Below are positions 8,721 through 17,368 of a DNA stretch of 64,000 nt, piece after piece. Origin of the DNA: JAGTVG01 sp963699805 (GTDB lineage: Bacteria; Bacteroidota; Bacteroidia; Cytophagales; Cyclobacteriaceae); NCBI GenBank assembly GCA_963699805.1, contig CAVOVH010000003.1:62001-126000 (forward strand), written 5' to 3'. The notes below the pieces were generated by a model. The model was not told the DNA's origin. It saw only the letters and a list, made by a program, of their open reading frames with translations, and did not search any database. The translations under genes were made by a program, and so were the position numbers. The first letter of the stretch is position 1. Every line of letters begins with the position of its first letter.

Positions 8721-9489
8721 CGATCTTTTCCTTTAAATTATGATAAATATGATCCGGATATCGGACTGATTTTAAATACAAACCATGTGCAGGCACCGCC
8801 CGTCCTGCCGCCTTCCGGTCCTTTTTCTGAATGATCGTATTAAATTCAGAAATCGAGGTTTTTCCGGTACCCACATCCAGCATGGTCCCTGCCAGCGATC
8901 TGACCATTCCCCGCAGGAAACGATCAGCACAAATTGAAAAGATAATCATTCCATCCACCTTTTCCCAAACTGCAAGGGAAACCTCACAAATAAAATGGTT
9001 CACTTCTGTTTTAACCCGGCTGAAACTCTGAAAATCACGGGTATCCTTTAAGATTCCCGCTGCCTGGTTCATTTTTTTCAGATCGATTTTACTCCTGAAG
9101 TAGTAAGCTTCATGAACCAGAAAAGGATTCTTTTCCTGGGTGATTTTATATTCGTAACAACGACTGATGGCATCGAACCGTGCATGAACCTCTGGGCCCA
9201 CCTTCCAGATCATATTGACGGCAATATCCTTTGGAAGATAGCTGTTTAATTTTCCTGTTATTTTATCAAGATGAACGCTTCGACTCACTTCAAAATGGGC
9301 AATCTGTTGTATGGCATGCACCTGGGTATCGGTTCTTCCACTGCCCACTGTTTCAATATTCTCACCTAAGATAAGGCTCAGTGCTTTATTCAACGTATCT
9401 TGGACAGAAACTGCATTTTTTTGACTTTGCCATCCATGGTAACCGGAACCATCATACGTCAGATCGATAAAATACCTTACCTTATCCAT
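8713..9489 (-). CDS. truA: tRNA pseudouridine synthase A (TruA)
   Basis: Isomerises uridines 38-40 in the tRNA anticodon arm to pseudouridine. The protein is 258 residues from the ATG at 9487-9489, normal for TruA. The catalytic motif GSGRTDTQVHA contains the nucleophilic aspartate (D54 from this start), and the RCYEYKI and FLRGMVRSLAGTML segments are family hallmarks. A TTG four codons upstream would overlap the -7 promoter element, so the ATG is the better start. First gene of an apparent operon with the ABC exporter and the GyrI-like protein. Confidence 0.95.
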   Translation of the reverse strand: MDKVRYFIDLTYDGSGYHGWQSQKNAVSVQDTLNKALSLILGENIETVGSGRTDTQVHAIQQIAHFEVSRSVHLDKITGKLNSYLPKDIAVNMIWKVGPEVHARFDAISRCYEYKITQEKNPFLVHEAYYFRSKIDLKKMNQAAGILKDTRDFQSFSRVKTEVNHFICEVSLAVWEKVDGMIIFSICADRFLRGMVRSLAGTMLDVGTGKTSISEFNTIIQKKDRKAAGRAVPAHGLYLKSVRYPDHIYHNLKEKIVG

Positions 9490-9498
9490 ATTATCCTG

Positions 9499-9506
9499 CA
9501 AAGATA
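9499..9506 (-). promoter_or_regulatory. -7 promoter element TATCTTTG of truA operon
   Basis: A perfect TAnnTTTG on the minus strand, 9 nt before the truA ATG. The transcript would be nearly leaderless. No good -33 element is visible at the usual spacing. Confidence 0.4.
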
Positions 9507-9906
9507 AGTGTATTTCTCAAGATTCATGAATGGAAAAGGATGCGTTGTATTAAAAGTCCCATAAACAATCCAAGTGTAATCCGGGAAACTTCATTAGATC
9601 CATACAGATCCCTGATAGTCCCTCCTTTCTGTCCGGGCTTCAAGGATGGTGTCGCTGGGGACATCTGTTGTTTTCCAGTTTCAGAACTTTTCCGCATCAG
9701 GTCATTCCTGCCGGATCTGCAGGGATGTCGGTAGCATGAGCAGGAATCTCAGCGACGCTCTCGGAGATTGCTGATAGTCCTCCTTCGATCCGGAATTCAG
9801 GCAGGAGGCTTCCATACCAATTTTGCGGCCTCAGCATCTTGGTATTAAAATCATACTCAAATCATCATAAACAAAATATTATGTTTTAATCAGTAGTGAA
9901 TATGAT
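9507..9906. other. Non-coding interval with a short diverged direct repeat
   Basis: About 400 nt with no convincing gene; the 64-codon plus-strand ORF at 9540-9734 looks spurious. Two related segments beginning CTGATAGTCC occur at 9612-9636 and 9771-9793; both continue with TCCTT and end in TCCGG. The stretch seems less AT-rich than other gaps and could be a decayed gene or repeat, but nothing identifiable remains. Confidence 0.4.
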
Positions 9907-9914
9907 TAGATTTG
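9907..9914 (+). promoter_or_regulatory. -7 promoter element TAGATTTG upstream of DUF4293 gene
   Basis: A perfect TAnnTTTG 22 nt before the ATG. At 19 nt upstream is TTTT (9884-9887), a weak -33 match. Confidence 0.4.
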
Positions 9915-9936
9915 CCCAACCAAAAAGTTTTGATCC

Positions 9937-10419
9937 ATGATCCAACGCATTCAATCGGTTTTCTTATTCCTGGTAGGTGTCAGCATGATATTATTTCTTG
10001 TTTTCCCGTCATGGATTTTATATCATCCTGAAACCGGTGAAATGTATAAGTTATACGCTCTTTTCATGATCCATCAGCCAGCCGGAGCCGATTTTACTGG
10101 TTATATTTATTACCCCTATTCCATTAGCGGTGGCCTGTCGGTGATCAGTATAGCAGTCGCATTTATTGAGATCTTCAAATATAAAAACCGCCTGACGCAG
10201 ATCAAGCTCGGATTGCTGAACTCCGTCCTGATGGTGGCCTCTCTGCTGGTCCTGGTCATCCTTTCATATTATGACCAGATGAAACTTCTACCTGGGGTTC
10301 AGGGAGTATATAAACCGGGATTATTTATACCGGCAGCTGCCTTGATCTTTAATTCCCTGGCCAACCGCTTTATCAGAAAAGATGAAAAACTGATCCGTTC
10401 CGTTGACCGCATCCGGTAA
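9937..10419 (+). CDS. DUF4293 family integral membrane protein
   Basis: A 160-residue protein that starts MIQRIQSVFLFLV, as DUF4293 proteins of Bacteroidota do, and has four hydrophobic helices (about 6-24, 61-80, 91-110, 126-145). The function of the family is unknown. The charged C-terminal tail (FIRKDEKLIRSVDRIR) is probably cytoplasmic. It is upstream of and in the same direction as the SpmA-SpmB fusion gene, 65 nt away, and may be co-transcribed. Confidence 0.8.
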   Translation: MIQRIQSVFLFLVGVSMILFLVFPSWILYHPETGEMYKLYALFMIHQPAGADFTGYIYYPYSISGGLSVISIAVAFIEIFKYKNRLTQIKLGLLNSVLMVASLLVLVILSYYDQMKLLPGVQGVYKPGLFIPAAALIFNSLANRFIRKDEKLIRSVDRIR

Positions 10420-10484
10420 TTTATTGTCATGAATCCTGATTTTACCATAAAAATTTATATTTTGGCGAAGCTGAAATCAGGACC

Positions 10485-11717
10485 ATGGTTTTAAATTATA
10501 TCTGGATTGCTTTTTTTCTGATCGCTTTTATCATCGCTTTCATCCGGTTGCTCGTATTTGGGGATACGGAAATCTTTCCGGCCCTGATGAACGACACCTA
10601 TGATACAGCCAAGCTTGCCTTCGAATTATCCCTGGGGCTTACTGGGATCCTTGCCTTGTGGCTGGGGATCATGAAAATTGGAGAAAAAGGTGGAATTGTT
10701 TCGATTTTCAATAAACTGGCAGGTCCTTTTCTCAGGAAATTATTCCCCGAGATCCCGCCCAACCATCCTTCCATCGGTCCGCTGATCATGAACATTTCTG
10801 CCAATATGCTGGGCCTGGATAATGCGGCCACGCCCCTGGGTTTAAAAGCCATGGAAGGGATGCAGGAATTAAATCCGGATAAGGACAGGGCATCCAATGC
10901 GCAGATCATGTTCCTTGTACTCAATACTTCGGGACTGACCATCCTGCCGATCACGATAATGCTTTATCGCAGTCAACTGGGCGCACAGGATCCTTCCGAT
11001 GTATTCATTCCCATCCTGATCGCCACCTTTTTTTCCACCCTGGCAGGTCTGATCTCTGTTTCCATCTTTCAGAAAATCAATTTATTCGATAAGACCATTC
11101 TATTGTACCTGGGCAGCATGACCCTTTTCATTGCCGGGATCATTGCTTATTTCTCCACCCTTGAAAAGGATACACTCAATGCCGTATCCTCCACCGCAGG
11201 TAATTTCCTGCTTTTCAGCATCATCATTCTTTTTATTTTACTTGCTGTACGCAAGAAGGTGAATGTTTACGAAGCCTTTATCGAAGGTGCCAAAGAAGGG
11301 TTTTTGGTTGCGATCAAGATCATACCCTACCTGGTCGCCATGCTGGTGGCCATTGGATTGTTCAGGACCTCCGGAGCAATGAACTACCTCGTCGGGGCTC
11401 TTGGGGATCTGATCGGCTGGTTCGGGATCAACACGGATTTTATCCCCGCTTTGCCTACTGCATTCATGAAACCCCTGAGTGGGTCGGGTGCCCGGGGGAT
11501 GATGATCGATGCCATGAACACCTATGGCCCGGATTCCTTTGTGGGACACCTTGTTTCGATTATGCAGGGATCTACGGAAACTACCTTTTATGTACTTGCG
11601 GTCTATTTTGGTGCAGTCAATATCCGGAACACCCGGTATGCGGTCACCTGTGGATTAATTGCTGATTTCGTTGGGATCGTTGCAGCCATCGTGATCGGTT
11701 ATCTTTTTTTCCATTGA
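10485..11717 (+). CDS. Fused SpmA-SpmB nucleoside-recognition (gate) membrane protein
   Basis: A 410-residue polytopic protein whose N-terminal half matches SpmA (the region around ISANMLGLDNAATPLG and LNTSGLTILP) and whose C-terminal half matches SpmB (PLSGSGARGMMIDAMNTYGPD, then QGSTETTFYVLAVYFGAV). In Bacillus these are two separate spore maturation proteins with the nucleoside-recognition 'gate' domain. Bacteroidota do not sporulate, so the fusion must do something else, probably transport. Hydrophobic helices are spread along the whole length. ATG start at 10485. The stop overlaps the first base of a decayed repeat. Confidence 0.88.
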   Translation: MVLNYIWIAFFLIAFIIAFIRLLVFGDTEIFPALMNDTYDTAKLAFELSLGLTGILALWLGIMKIGEKGGIVSIFNKLAGPFLRKLFPEIPPNHPSIGPLIMNISANMLGLDNAATPLGLKAMEGMQELNPDKDRASNAQIMFLVLNTSGLTILPITIMLYRSQLGAQDPSDVFIPILIATFFSTLAGLISVSIFQKINLFDKTILLYLGSMTLFIAGIIAYFSTLEKDTLNAVSSTAGNFLLFSIIILFILLAVRKKVNVYEAFIEGAKEGFLVAIKIIPYLVAMLVAIGLFRTSGAMNYLVGALGDLIGWFGINTDFIPALPTAFMKPLSGSGARGMMIDAMNTYGPDSFVGHLVSIMQGSTETTFYVLAVYFGAVNIRNTRYAVTCGLIADFVGIVAAIVIGYLFFH

Positions 11718-12306
11718 CCTCAGAGAGACTGTTTAAAGCTTTAAAATCATTCGAATAATCAATTTAAAGGTCAACCCGTCATTTTCTAACTGAACGTGTT
11801 ATTGGCCTTGAAAATTTATGGTTTTCGGGATTCGGTTTCAAATCCAATTAAATTTAATGCGACCTCGGGAAAGTGGCATTATTGTAACAGGAAATCACAC
11901 AAATTTGACCAATAGGTAAGGGGTTTCATTGATATTATAAAAGTCTTTGATGAAACATTCAAAACTCCAGGGTAACCTCAGAGAGGTTGCATAATTATAA
12001 CAAAAAATCATATGATATCGACCAACCCCGGAGGAGTTTCACTTTAGTACGCAGAAACAAAGGAATCCCTCTTGGGTCAGTGAAGACAGATCATTGATCG
12101 TTACATAAATGTTCCCGTGGCAGGGTAGCATTCGGAAGTAATACCTGATCGTCATCTTCTTCCAAAGCAAAAAAAAATTGGCCGGACACCAGGAGATGAT
12201 ACTTTTAAATCAACTAAAGCCCTTCGAATAATAATCGATAGATCAATTCACATCAGGATGAATTCTGCTTCGGCTAATCTTGGAAGAAGTTCGAATACAG
12301 GCTCTA
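11717..12306. repeat. Cluster of decayed ~70-nt non-coding repeats
   Basis: No gene fits here. Two segments, 11862-11930 and 11975-12043, align without gaps over 69 positions with 46 identities by hand count, both beginning ACCTC and ending near GTTTCA. A third segment from 11717 shares the exact 11-mer ACCTCAGAGAG with the second and continues with a similar pattern to about 11790. TTCGAATAAT recurs at about 11750 and 12225. A 10-bp inverted repeat CTTCTTCCAA/TTGGAAGAAG spans 12156-12289. The stretch resembles worn copies of a genome-wide interspersed element; no transposase is present. Confidence 0.55.
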
Positions 12307-12975
12307 CTACTCCTCGAAAACAATCGAATCTGTATTTGCCCCAAGTTGTTTCAACGCCTCTGAAATATCCTCCGCGAAGGATGGAGGTCCACATACATAA
12401 AAGTGTTGTTTAAAATCGGAAATCTTTTCTTCCAGATAGCCTTTATCAATACACCGGTTATCATAATCCTCATGATCCTCATCAGTCAGGGTGTTGATAA
12501 ACCGGTCCCCCAGCATTTGACTGAACTCATTTTTGAGAATGATGTCCTTCGAGGTTTTATTGGAGAAGATCAGCAGGTTCCGCGCGATCTTACCTTCCTT
12601 ATAAAGTGATCTTAAAATGGCAATAAAAGGAGTGACCCCGGCTCCACCGGCAATAAAAACACCGGGACCTTTGTACTGGATAGCTCCCCAGACGTCATGA
12701 ATAAGCAATTCATCGCCTGCCTTCAGTGTGCCCAACTGATGGGTGACCCCATCATGATCATCATAGATCTTGATCGTAAATTCAAGTTCCGGATCCTCAT
12801 TCAATGCAGTAAAGGTAAAAGGCCTTTGTTTCTCCTTCCAACCCTCCTTGTTTATCGCCACCTCAGTAGCCTGGCCCGCCGTGAAGGCGTAACCACCCGG
12901 CTTTTCAACCCTGAATCTTCTGACATTATGCGTGACCCATTCAATCCTTTTGATTTTTACTATATACTCTTCCAC
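12307..12975 (-). CDS. FAD-binding ferredoxin reductase-like oxidoreductase
   Basis: A 222-residue FNR-superfamily flavoprotein without a ferredoxin domain. It shows the FAD motif RPFTFT in the beta-barrel half, then a nucleotide-binding glycine-rich GGAGVTPFIAILRSL and the late motif FYVCGPPSF. Such short reductases pass electrons between NAD(P)H and a separate redox partner, which cannot be named here. GTG start at 12973-12975. It stands alone downstream of tex and upstream of the repeat-rich gap. Confidence 0.85.
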   Translation of the reverse strand: MEEYIVKIKRIEWVTHNVRRFRVEKPGGYAFTAGQATEVAINKEGWKEKQRPFTFTALNEDPELEFTIKIYDDHDGVTHQLGTLKAGDELLIHDVWGAIQYKGPGVFIAGGAGVTPFIAILRSLYKEGKIARNLLIFSNKTSKDIILKNEFSQMLGDRFINTLTDEDHEDYDNRCIDKGYLEEKISDFKQHFYVCGPPSFAEDISEALKQLGANTDSIVFEE

Positions 12976-13093
12976 AGATAGAATTTAATCATTTTCCAGG
13001 TAATTCCCTAATAATGGTCCTCTCATAAAGGGTGAACATGCTGATTTAAATTTCAAGGTTCAGCTCGTTGAAAGTAAAATTCCTTACATGAAA

Positions 13094-15415
13094 TTATTTA
13101 AACTTCCCTTTCAGGGCCTCCAGTTTGCTTTTCATATCCCCGGGTGAGTCAGGAGAGCCGGAGGAGCCAGTAACGCCGCGAAACGTTTCTTTTCCTGTTT
13201 TTCCTCCTGAAACCGATTTCCCTCCTGGCGATGGTTTCCCCGTTGAATCCTTTACGTCTTTTCTTGTTGAGGAAGGATTTTCCGATTTCATAGACAGTGA
13301 GATCCTTTTCCGGCCCACATCCACCTCCATCACTTTTACCTTCACCCGTTGATTGATCTTTACTACTTCAGCCGGATCTGAAACATATTGATCCGAGAGT
13401 TGACTGATGTGTACCAGTCCATCCTGGTGGACACCTATATCGACGAATGCCCCGAATTTAGTAATGTTGGTGATGATCCCGGGCAGGATCATTCCTGTTC
13501 TCAGATCCTGGATATCCTTAACTTCCTCACTGAATTCAAAAACCTCGAATGTCTGGCGCGGATCCCGGCCGGGCTTGCTCATCTCCTCCATGATATCCTG
13601 CAGAGTGGGTAGACCTACCTCCTCTGTAACATAATCAGCTATGTGGACCCTGCCCCTGCGTTCTGCATCGGTCAACAGGTCCCTGACTGTACAACCTGAA
13701 TCTGCAGCCATTTTCCGGACCAGTTCATATCTTTCCGGGTGAACGGCTGAACCGTCCAGCGGATTGATCCCATCCCTGATCCTTAGAAATCCCGCACATT
13801 GCTCAAATACCTTCTCTCCCATCCTGGACACTTTTTTCAGGGACTCCCGTGATTGAAACGGGCCGTTTTCATTCCTGAACCGAACAATATTCGCAGCAAG
13901 CTGGGGCCCCAGTCCCGATACATAGGAAAGTATTTCCTTGCTGGCCGTATTGAGTTCCACCCCCACGGCATTTACGCAGCTCACCACCACATCATCCAGA
14001 GATTTTTTTAAAGCCGCCTGGTCCACATCATGCTGATACTGGCCAACTCCGATCGATTTTGGTTCGATCTTGACCAATTCGGCGAGAGGATCCATCAGCC
14101 GTCTTCCAATCGACACGGCCCCTCTGACCGTGACATCCTGGTCCGGAAATTCTTCCCGGGCCACCTCTGAAGCCGAATAGATCGACGCCCCGCTTTCATT
14201 GACCATGACAATGGCAATTTCCGGCCTAAGTCCCAGGGAACGGACAAAAGATTCCGTTTCCCGGCTGGCAGTCCCATTGCCAATGGCGATGGCCTCAATA
14301 TTAAAGGAATCCGCCAGTTTTTTCAAAGTTGCGGCCGATTCAGCCACCCTGTTCTGAGGCTCGTTCGGGAAAATTGCGGTATGATGTAACAACTTCCCTT
14401 GTTCATCCAGGCAGACTACCTTGCAACCCGTCCTGAATCCGGGATCAATTGCCAGCACCCTTTTCTGACCAAGCGGAGGTGCCAGTAGTAATTGACGCAG
14501 ATTATCCACAAATACGGCAATCGCTTCAATATCTGCTTCCTTCTTTGTATGCATTCTGATCTCTGTCTCCATCGATGGTTTCAATAACCTTTTATAACCA
14601 TCCTGAATGGCCAATTTTACCTGTTCTGAACTCGAATTTCTGTTAGTGATCAACAATTTTTCCAAAGGTTGTAGGGCATTACTTTCATTTGGCTGAATAT
14701 CGATCGAAAGGAACATTTCCTTTTCCCCTCGCCGCATAGCCAGCATCCTGTGTGAAGGGATTTTTTTAACCTGCTCGCTGAAATCGTAATAATCCTTGTA
14801 CTTGACCCCTTCCGTTTCCTTTCCCCTGATCATCCTACAGGTCAATATTCCCTCTTTCGAAAAAAGATTCCTCAGCATTTCCCGTACCCGGACATCCTCT
14901 GCGATCCATTCAGCCATGATATCCCTGGCTCCCTGAAGGGCTTCCTCCACCCCGTTCACCTCTTTCTCCGGATCAATATACTGGCTGGCAGTCTCTTCGA
15001 GATCAATATTTTTCTGGTCGAATATAAGTCTGGCAAGAGGCTCCAATCCCTTTTCCCTGGCGATGGTAGCCCGGGTTCGTCTCTTGGGTTTATAGGGAAG
15101 ATAAAGATCCTCCAATATCGCCAGCATATCTGCTTCCTCCAGGCTCTTTTTCAATTCAGGGGTTAGTTTTCCCTGTTCTTCAATGGTCTTCAGTATGTAT
15201 GCCCTTCTTTTCTCAAGTTCACCTAACTGCTCAAGGCGATCACGTATCTGCGCCAGCACTACTTCGTCAAGACTCCCGGTCATTTCTTTTCTATACCTCG
15301 ATATAAAAGGAATGGTAGCCCCATCCTCCAGCAGTCTGACTACATGATCTACCTGCCAGTCTTTTAATCCCAGCTCGATGGTGACCCTTTGATTCAATGA
15401 TGTCGTTGTATCCAT
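13094..15415 (-). CDS. tex: Tex family RNA-binding transcription accessory protein
   Basis: A 773-residue protein of the usual Tex layout: helical N-terminal Tex domain, an RNase H-like YqgF domain (VLAIDPGFRTGCKV and TVRGAVSIGRRLMDPLAELVKIEPKSIGVGQYQHD regions), a helix-hairpin-helix region around ILSYVSGLGPQLAANIV, and an S1 RNA-binding domain at about 637-710. After S1 comes a 63-residue Ser/Gly/Lys-rich tail, longer and more repetitive than average. Tex binds nucleic acids and affects transcription and stress tolerance. ATG start; a -7 element TATCTTTG lies 36 nt upstream. Confidence 0.95.
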   Translation of the reverse strand: MDTTTSLNQRVTIELGLKDWQVDHVVRLLEDGATIPFISRYRKEMTGSLDEVVLAQIRDRLEQLGELEKRRAYILKTIEEQGKLTPELKKSLEEADMLAILEDLYLPYKPKRRTRATIAREKGLEPLARLIFDQKNIDLEETASQYIDPEKEVNGVEEALQGARDIMAEWIAEDVRVREMLRNLFSKEGILTCRMIRGKETEGVKYKDYYDFSEQVKKIPSHRMLAMRRGEKEMFLSIDIQPNESNALQPLEKLLITNRNSSSEQVKLAIQDGYKRLLKPSMETEIRMHTKKEADIEAIAVFVDNLRQLLLAPPLGQKRVLAIDPGFRTGCKVVCLDEQGKLLHHTAIFPNEPQNRVAESAATLKKLADSFNIEAIAIGNGTASRETESFVRSLGLRPEIAIVMVNESGASIYSASEVAREEFPDQDVTVRGAVSIGRRLMDPLAELVKIEPKSIGVGQYQHDVDQAALKKSLDDVVVSCVNAVGVELNTASKEILSYVSGLGPQLAANIVRFRNENGPFQSRESLKKVSRMGEKVFEQCAGFLRIRDGINPLDGSAVHPERYELVRKMAADSGCTVRDLLTDAERRGRVHIADYVTEEVGLPTLQDIMEEMSKPGRDPRQTFEVFEFSEEVKDIQDLRTGMILPGIITNITKFGAFVDIGVHQDGLVHISQLSDQYVSDPAEVVKINQRVKVKVMEVDVGRKRISLSMKSENPSSTRKDVKDSTGKPSPGGKSVSGGKTGKETFRGVTGSSGSPDSPGDMKSKLEALKGKFK

Positions 15416-15450
15416 TCAGTCTTTTCCCAAATACTTTATACAATAAAAAT

Positions 15451-15458
15451 CAAAGATA
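15451..15458 (-). promoter_or_regulatory. -7 promoter element TATCTTTG of tex
   Basis: A perfect TAnnTTTG on the minus strand, 36 nt before the tex ATG; the -33 region (CTG about 20 nt upstream) is a poor match. Confidence 0.35.
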
Positions 15459-15603
15459 ATTAAAGGGTTTTACACATCAGATTTCATTCCCCAATCTTTT
15501 AGGGTTTATTTTGCATTGCCGAATGAAGATCCGGAATGCCAGTGATCTTCCTACGGCAAAAACGATGCGGATCGCCAATGGGCACCCTTAAAAATCATTT
15601 TGA

Positions 15604-16200
15604 ATGGCGGAAAAAAATAAAAGAAAGAAAATCAAACGGGACCTGATCGAGTGGGCAGTCATTATCGCCATTGGATTAATTCTGTATCTGACGGGATTGC
15701 ATACCCAGGTGATCGGAACCCTTCAGGGCCTTGTACTCAAAACAGGGCTCATCAGGCCCAATACTTCCGTTGAGGAAGCCATCAGTCAGGCCGAATATCA
15801 ATTCAAGCTCATGGATCAGGATGGAAATTTGCTGGAAGGGACTTCCCTGGAAGGAAAAGTGGTGTTTATTAATTTATGGGCCACCTGGTGTCCTCCCTGC
15901 ATTGCAGAAATGCCTGATATCAACCGGCTTTATGGTGAACTGGAAGATCAGAAAGACATCCGGTTTATTTTGATTTCTCTCGATGATGATTTCAATAAAG
16001 CAATCCGGTTCGTGGAAAAGAAAGGATATGATTTCGATATTTATCAGTTCGCCTCCCCCATTCCGGAAGTATATCAGAGCCAGATTATACCCACCACCTT
16101 CGTCATTTCACCCGAAGGGAATATTGTCGTAAAAAAAGAAGGCATGGCCAAATACAATTCTGCTTCTTTTAGAAAATTTTTACATTCAATGTTAGAATAA
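15604..16200 (+). CDS. TlpA-like membrane-anchored thioredoxin family protein
   Basis: A 198-residue protein with a basic N terminus, one membrane helix (about 15-31) and a periplasmic thioredoxin-like domain. The active-site pair is C96/C99 in WATWCPPC, followed by the redoxin pattern DINRLYGEL and a cis-proline loop (IIPTTFVISPEG). It likely reduces or exchanges disulfides of exported proteins, as TlpA/ResA do in cytochrome maturation. No cytochrome genes are near. ATG at 15604. Confidence 0.88.
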   Translation: MAEKNKRKKIKRDLIEWAVIIAIGLILYLTGLHTQVIGTLQGLVLKTGLIRPNTSVEEAISQAEYQFKLMDQDGNLLEGTSLEGKVVFINLWATWCPPCIAEMPDINRLYGELEDQKDIRFILISLDDDFNKAIRFVEKKGYDFDIYQFASPIPEVYQSQIIPTTFVISPEGNIVVKKEGMAKYNSASFRKFLHSMLE

Positions 16201-16213
16201 AAAAGTAGAGATA

Positions 16214-16244
16214 TTTGAATATTTATTTATTATATATACCTTTG
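16214..16244 (+). promoter_or_regulatory. Promoter of rpsT (-33 TTTG, -7 TACCTTTG)
   Basis: TTTG (16214-16217) and TACCTTTG (16237-16244) are 19 nt apart, a complete Bacteroidetes housekeeping promoter. Transcription should start near 16250, about 35 nt before rpsT. Confidence 0.7.
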
Positions 16245-16285
16245 CAGTCCTAAAAAATTGAAAGCGATATTACAAACTTTACGGC

Positions 16286-16540
16286 ATGGCAAATCATAAG
16301 TCAGCATTAAAAAGGGTTCGATCGAGTGCAGCGAAAAGATTGCGGAACAGATATCAGGCTAAAACAACACGGACTTTTATAAAAAAATTAAGAGAGACGA
16401 AAGATAAAAAGGAAGCCCAGGAACTTTATAAAATAGTTTCAAGCATGCTTGATAAACTGGGGAAAAAGAACATCCTTCATAAGAATACGGTTGGCAATAA
16501 AAAGTCCAAACTGGCCAGATACGTTAACAGCTTGAATTAG
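16286..16540 (+). CDS. rpsT: 30S ribosomal protein S20
   Basis: An 84-residue, strongly basic protein with the S20 opening MANHKSALKRVRSS and a fully helical layout. S20 binds 16S rRNA early in 30S assembly. The length is normal. A complete promoter and an intrinsic terminator (16570-16600) frame it, so it is a single-gene transcription unit. Confidence 0.97.
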   Translation: MANHKSALKRVRSSAAKRLRNRYQAKTTRTFIKKLRETKDKKEAQELYKIVSSMLDKLGKKNILHKNTVGNKKSKLARYVNSLN

Positions 16541-16569
16541 AAGAATAAAAAAAATTATTAATAGATGCA

Positions 16570-16600
16570 GCTCTGATCCAAATAAATCAGGGCTTTTTTT
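16570..16600 (+). terminator. Intrinsic terminator of rpsT
   Basis: An 8-bp stem GCTCTGAT/ATCAGGGC (one G-U pair) with an 8-nt loop, followed by a run of seven T's and more T-rich sequence. Confidence 0.8.
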
Positions 16601-16639
16601 ATTATTTTTTTTATCTTTAAAATAAAAAATCAGTCAGCT

Positions 16640-17341
16640 ATGGAACCTCAAAACCAGGGATATTTACGAATACCCCAATGGGCAGAAGAAGACCGCCCGA
16701 GAGAAAAACTTTTACTGAAGGGGAAAACCACACTATCGGATGCAGAATTGCTGGCCATCCTTCTGGGAACTGGCATCAGATCCCTGAGCGCAGTAGATCT
16801 TGCAAAACATTTATTACAATCGGTACAGTACGACCTCAATGAACTTGCCAGGCTCTCCGTCCAGGACCTGATCCGGCAAAAGGGGATCGGGATGGCAAAA
16901 GCGATCACCATTGTAAGTGCACTCGAATTAGGCAGACGGAGAAAGGAGCGCAGTTCAGCATCAAAACCCAGGATCACTTCATCAGAGGATGTCTTTGAAT
17001 TGATGCGGGCCGATCTCCAGGACCTGCCACATGAGGAGTTCTGGGTCATCATATTAAACCGTGCCAACCGGGTGGTCAGGAAATGGAAGATCAGTTCAGG
17101 AGGGATTTCCGGAACAGTCGCAGATCCCAGGCTGATCTTTAAAAATGCACTGGAAATGTATGCCAGCTCGATCATTCTCGTTCATAACCATCCCTCCGGG
17201 GCCATTAAACCAAGCCAGGCCGACATATCACTGACAAAAAAACTGAAACAGGCAGGGGAATTATTGGAAATACCCGTTTTGGACCATCTTATTTACGGAG
17301 AAAAAGAATATTTTAGTTTTGCGGACGAAGGACTGCTCTAA
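16640..17341 (+). CDS. radC: RadC family JAB/MPN-domain protein
   Basis: A 233-residue RadC-like protein with an N-terminal helix-hairpin-helix part (about 30-100) and a C-terminal JAB/MPN domain. The metal motif is intact: HEEF at 131-134 and VHNHPSG at 181-187 with D195 in PSQADISLT. Despite the name, a DNA repair role is unproven for the family, and members are linked with mobile and stress contexts. The length is that of full RadC. ATG start; a TATCTTTA stretch at about 16611-16618 resembles a -7 element. Confidence 0.92.
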   Translation: MEPQNQGYLRIPQWAEEDRPREKLLLKGKTTLSDAELLAILLGTGIRSLSAVDLAKHLLQSVQYDLNELARLSVQDLIRQKGIGMAKAITIVSALELGRRRKERSSASKPRITSSEDVFELMRADLQDLPHEEFWVIILNRANRVVRKWKISSGGISGTVADPRLIFKNALEMYASSIILVHNHPSGAIKPSQADISLTKKLKQAGELLEIPVLDHLIYGEKEYFSFADEGLL

Positions 17342-17368
17342 TTACCAGGAAATTGCTAATTTTTGCGC

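Noticed and set aside
9540..9734. 64-codon plus-strand ORF upstream of DUF4293
   Set aside because: Overlaps a short diverged repeat and has no protein-like pattern; treated as non-coding.
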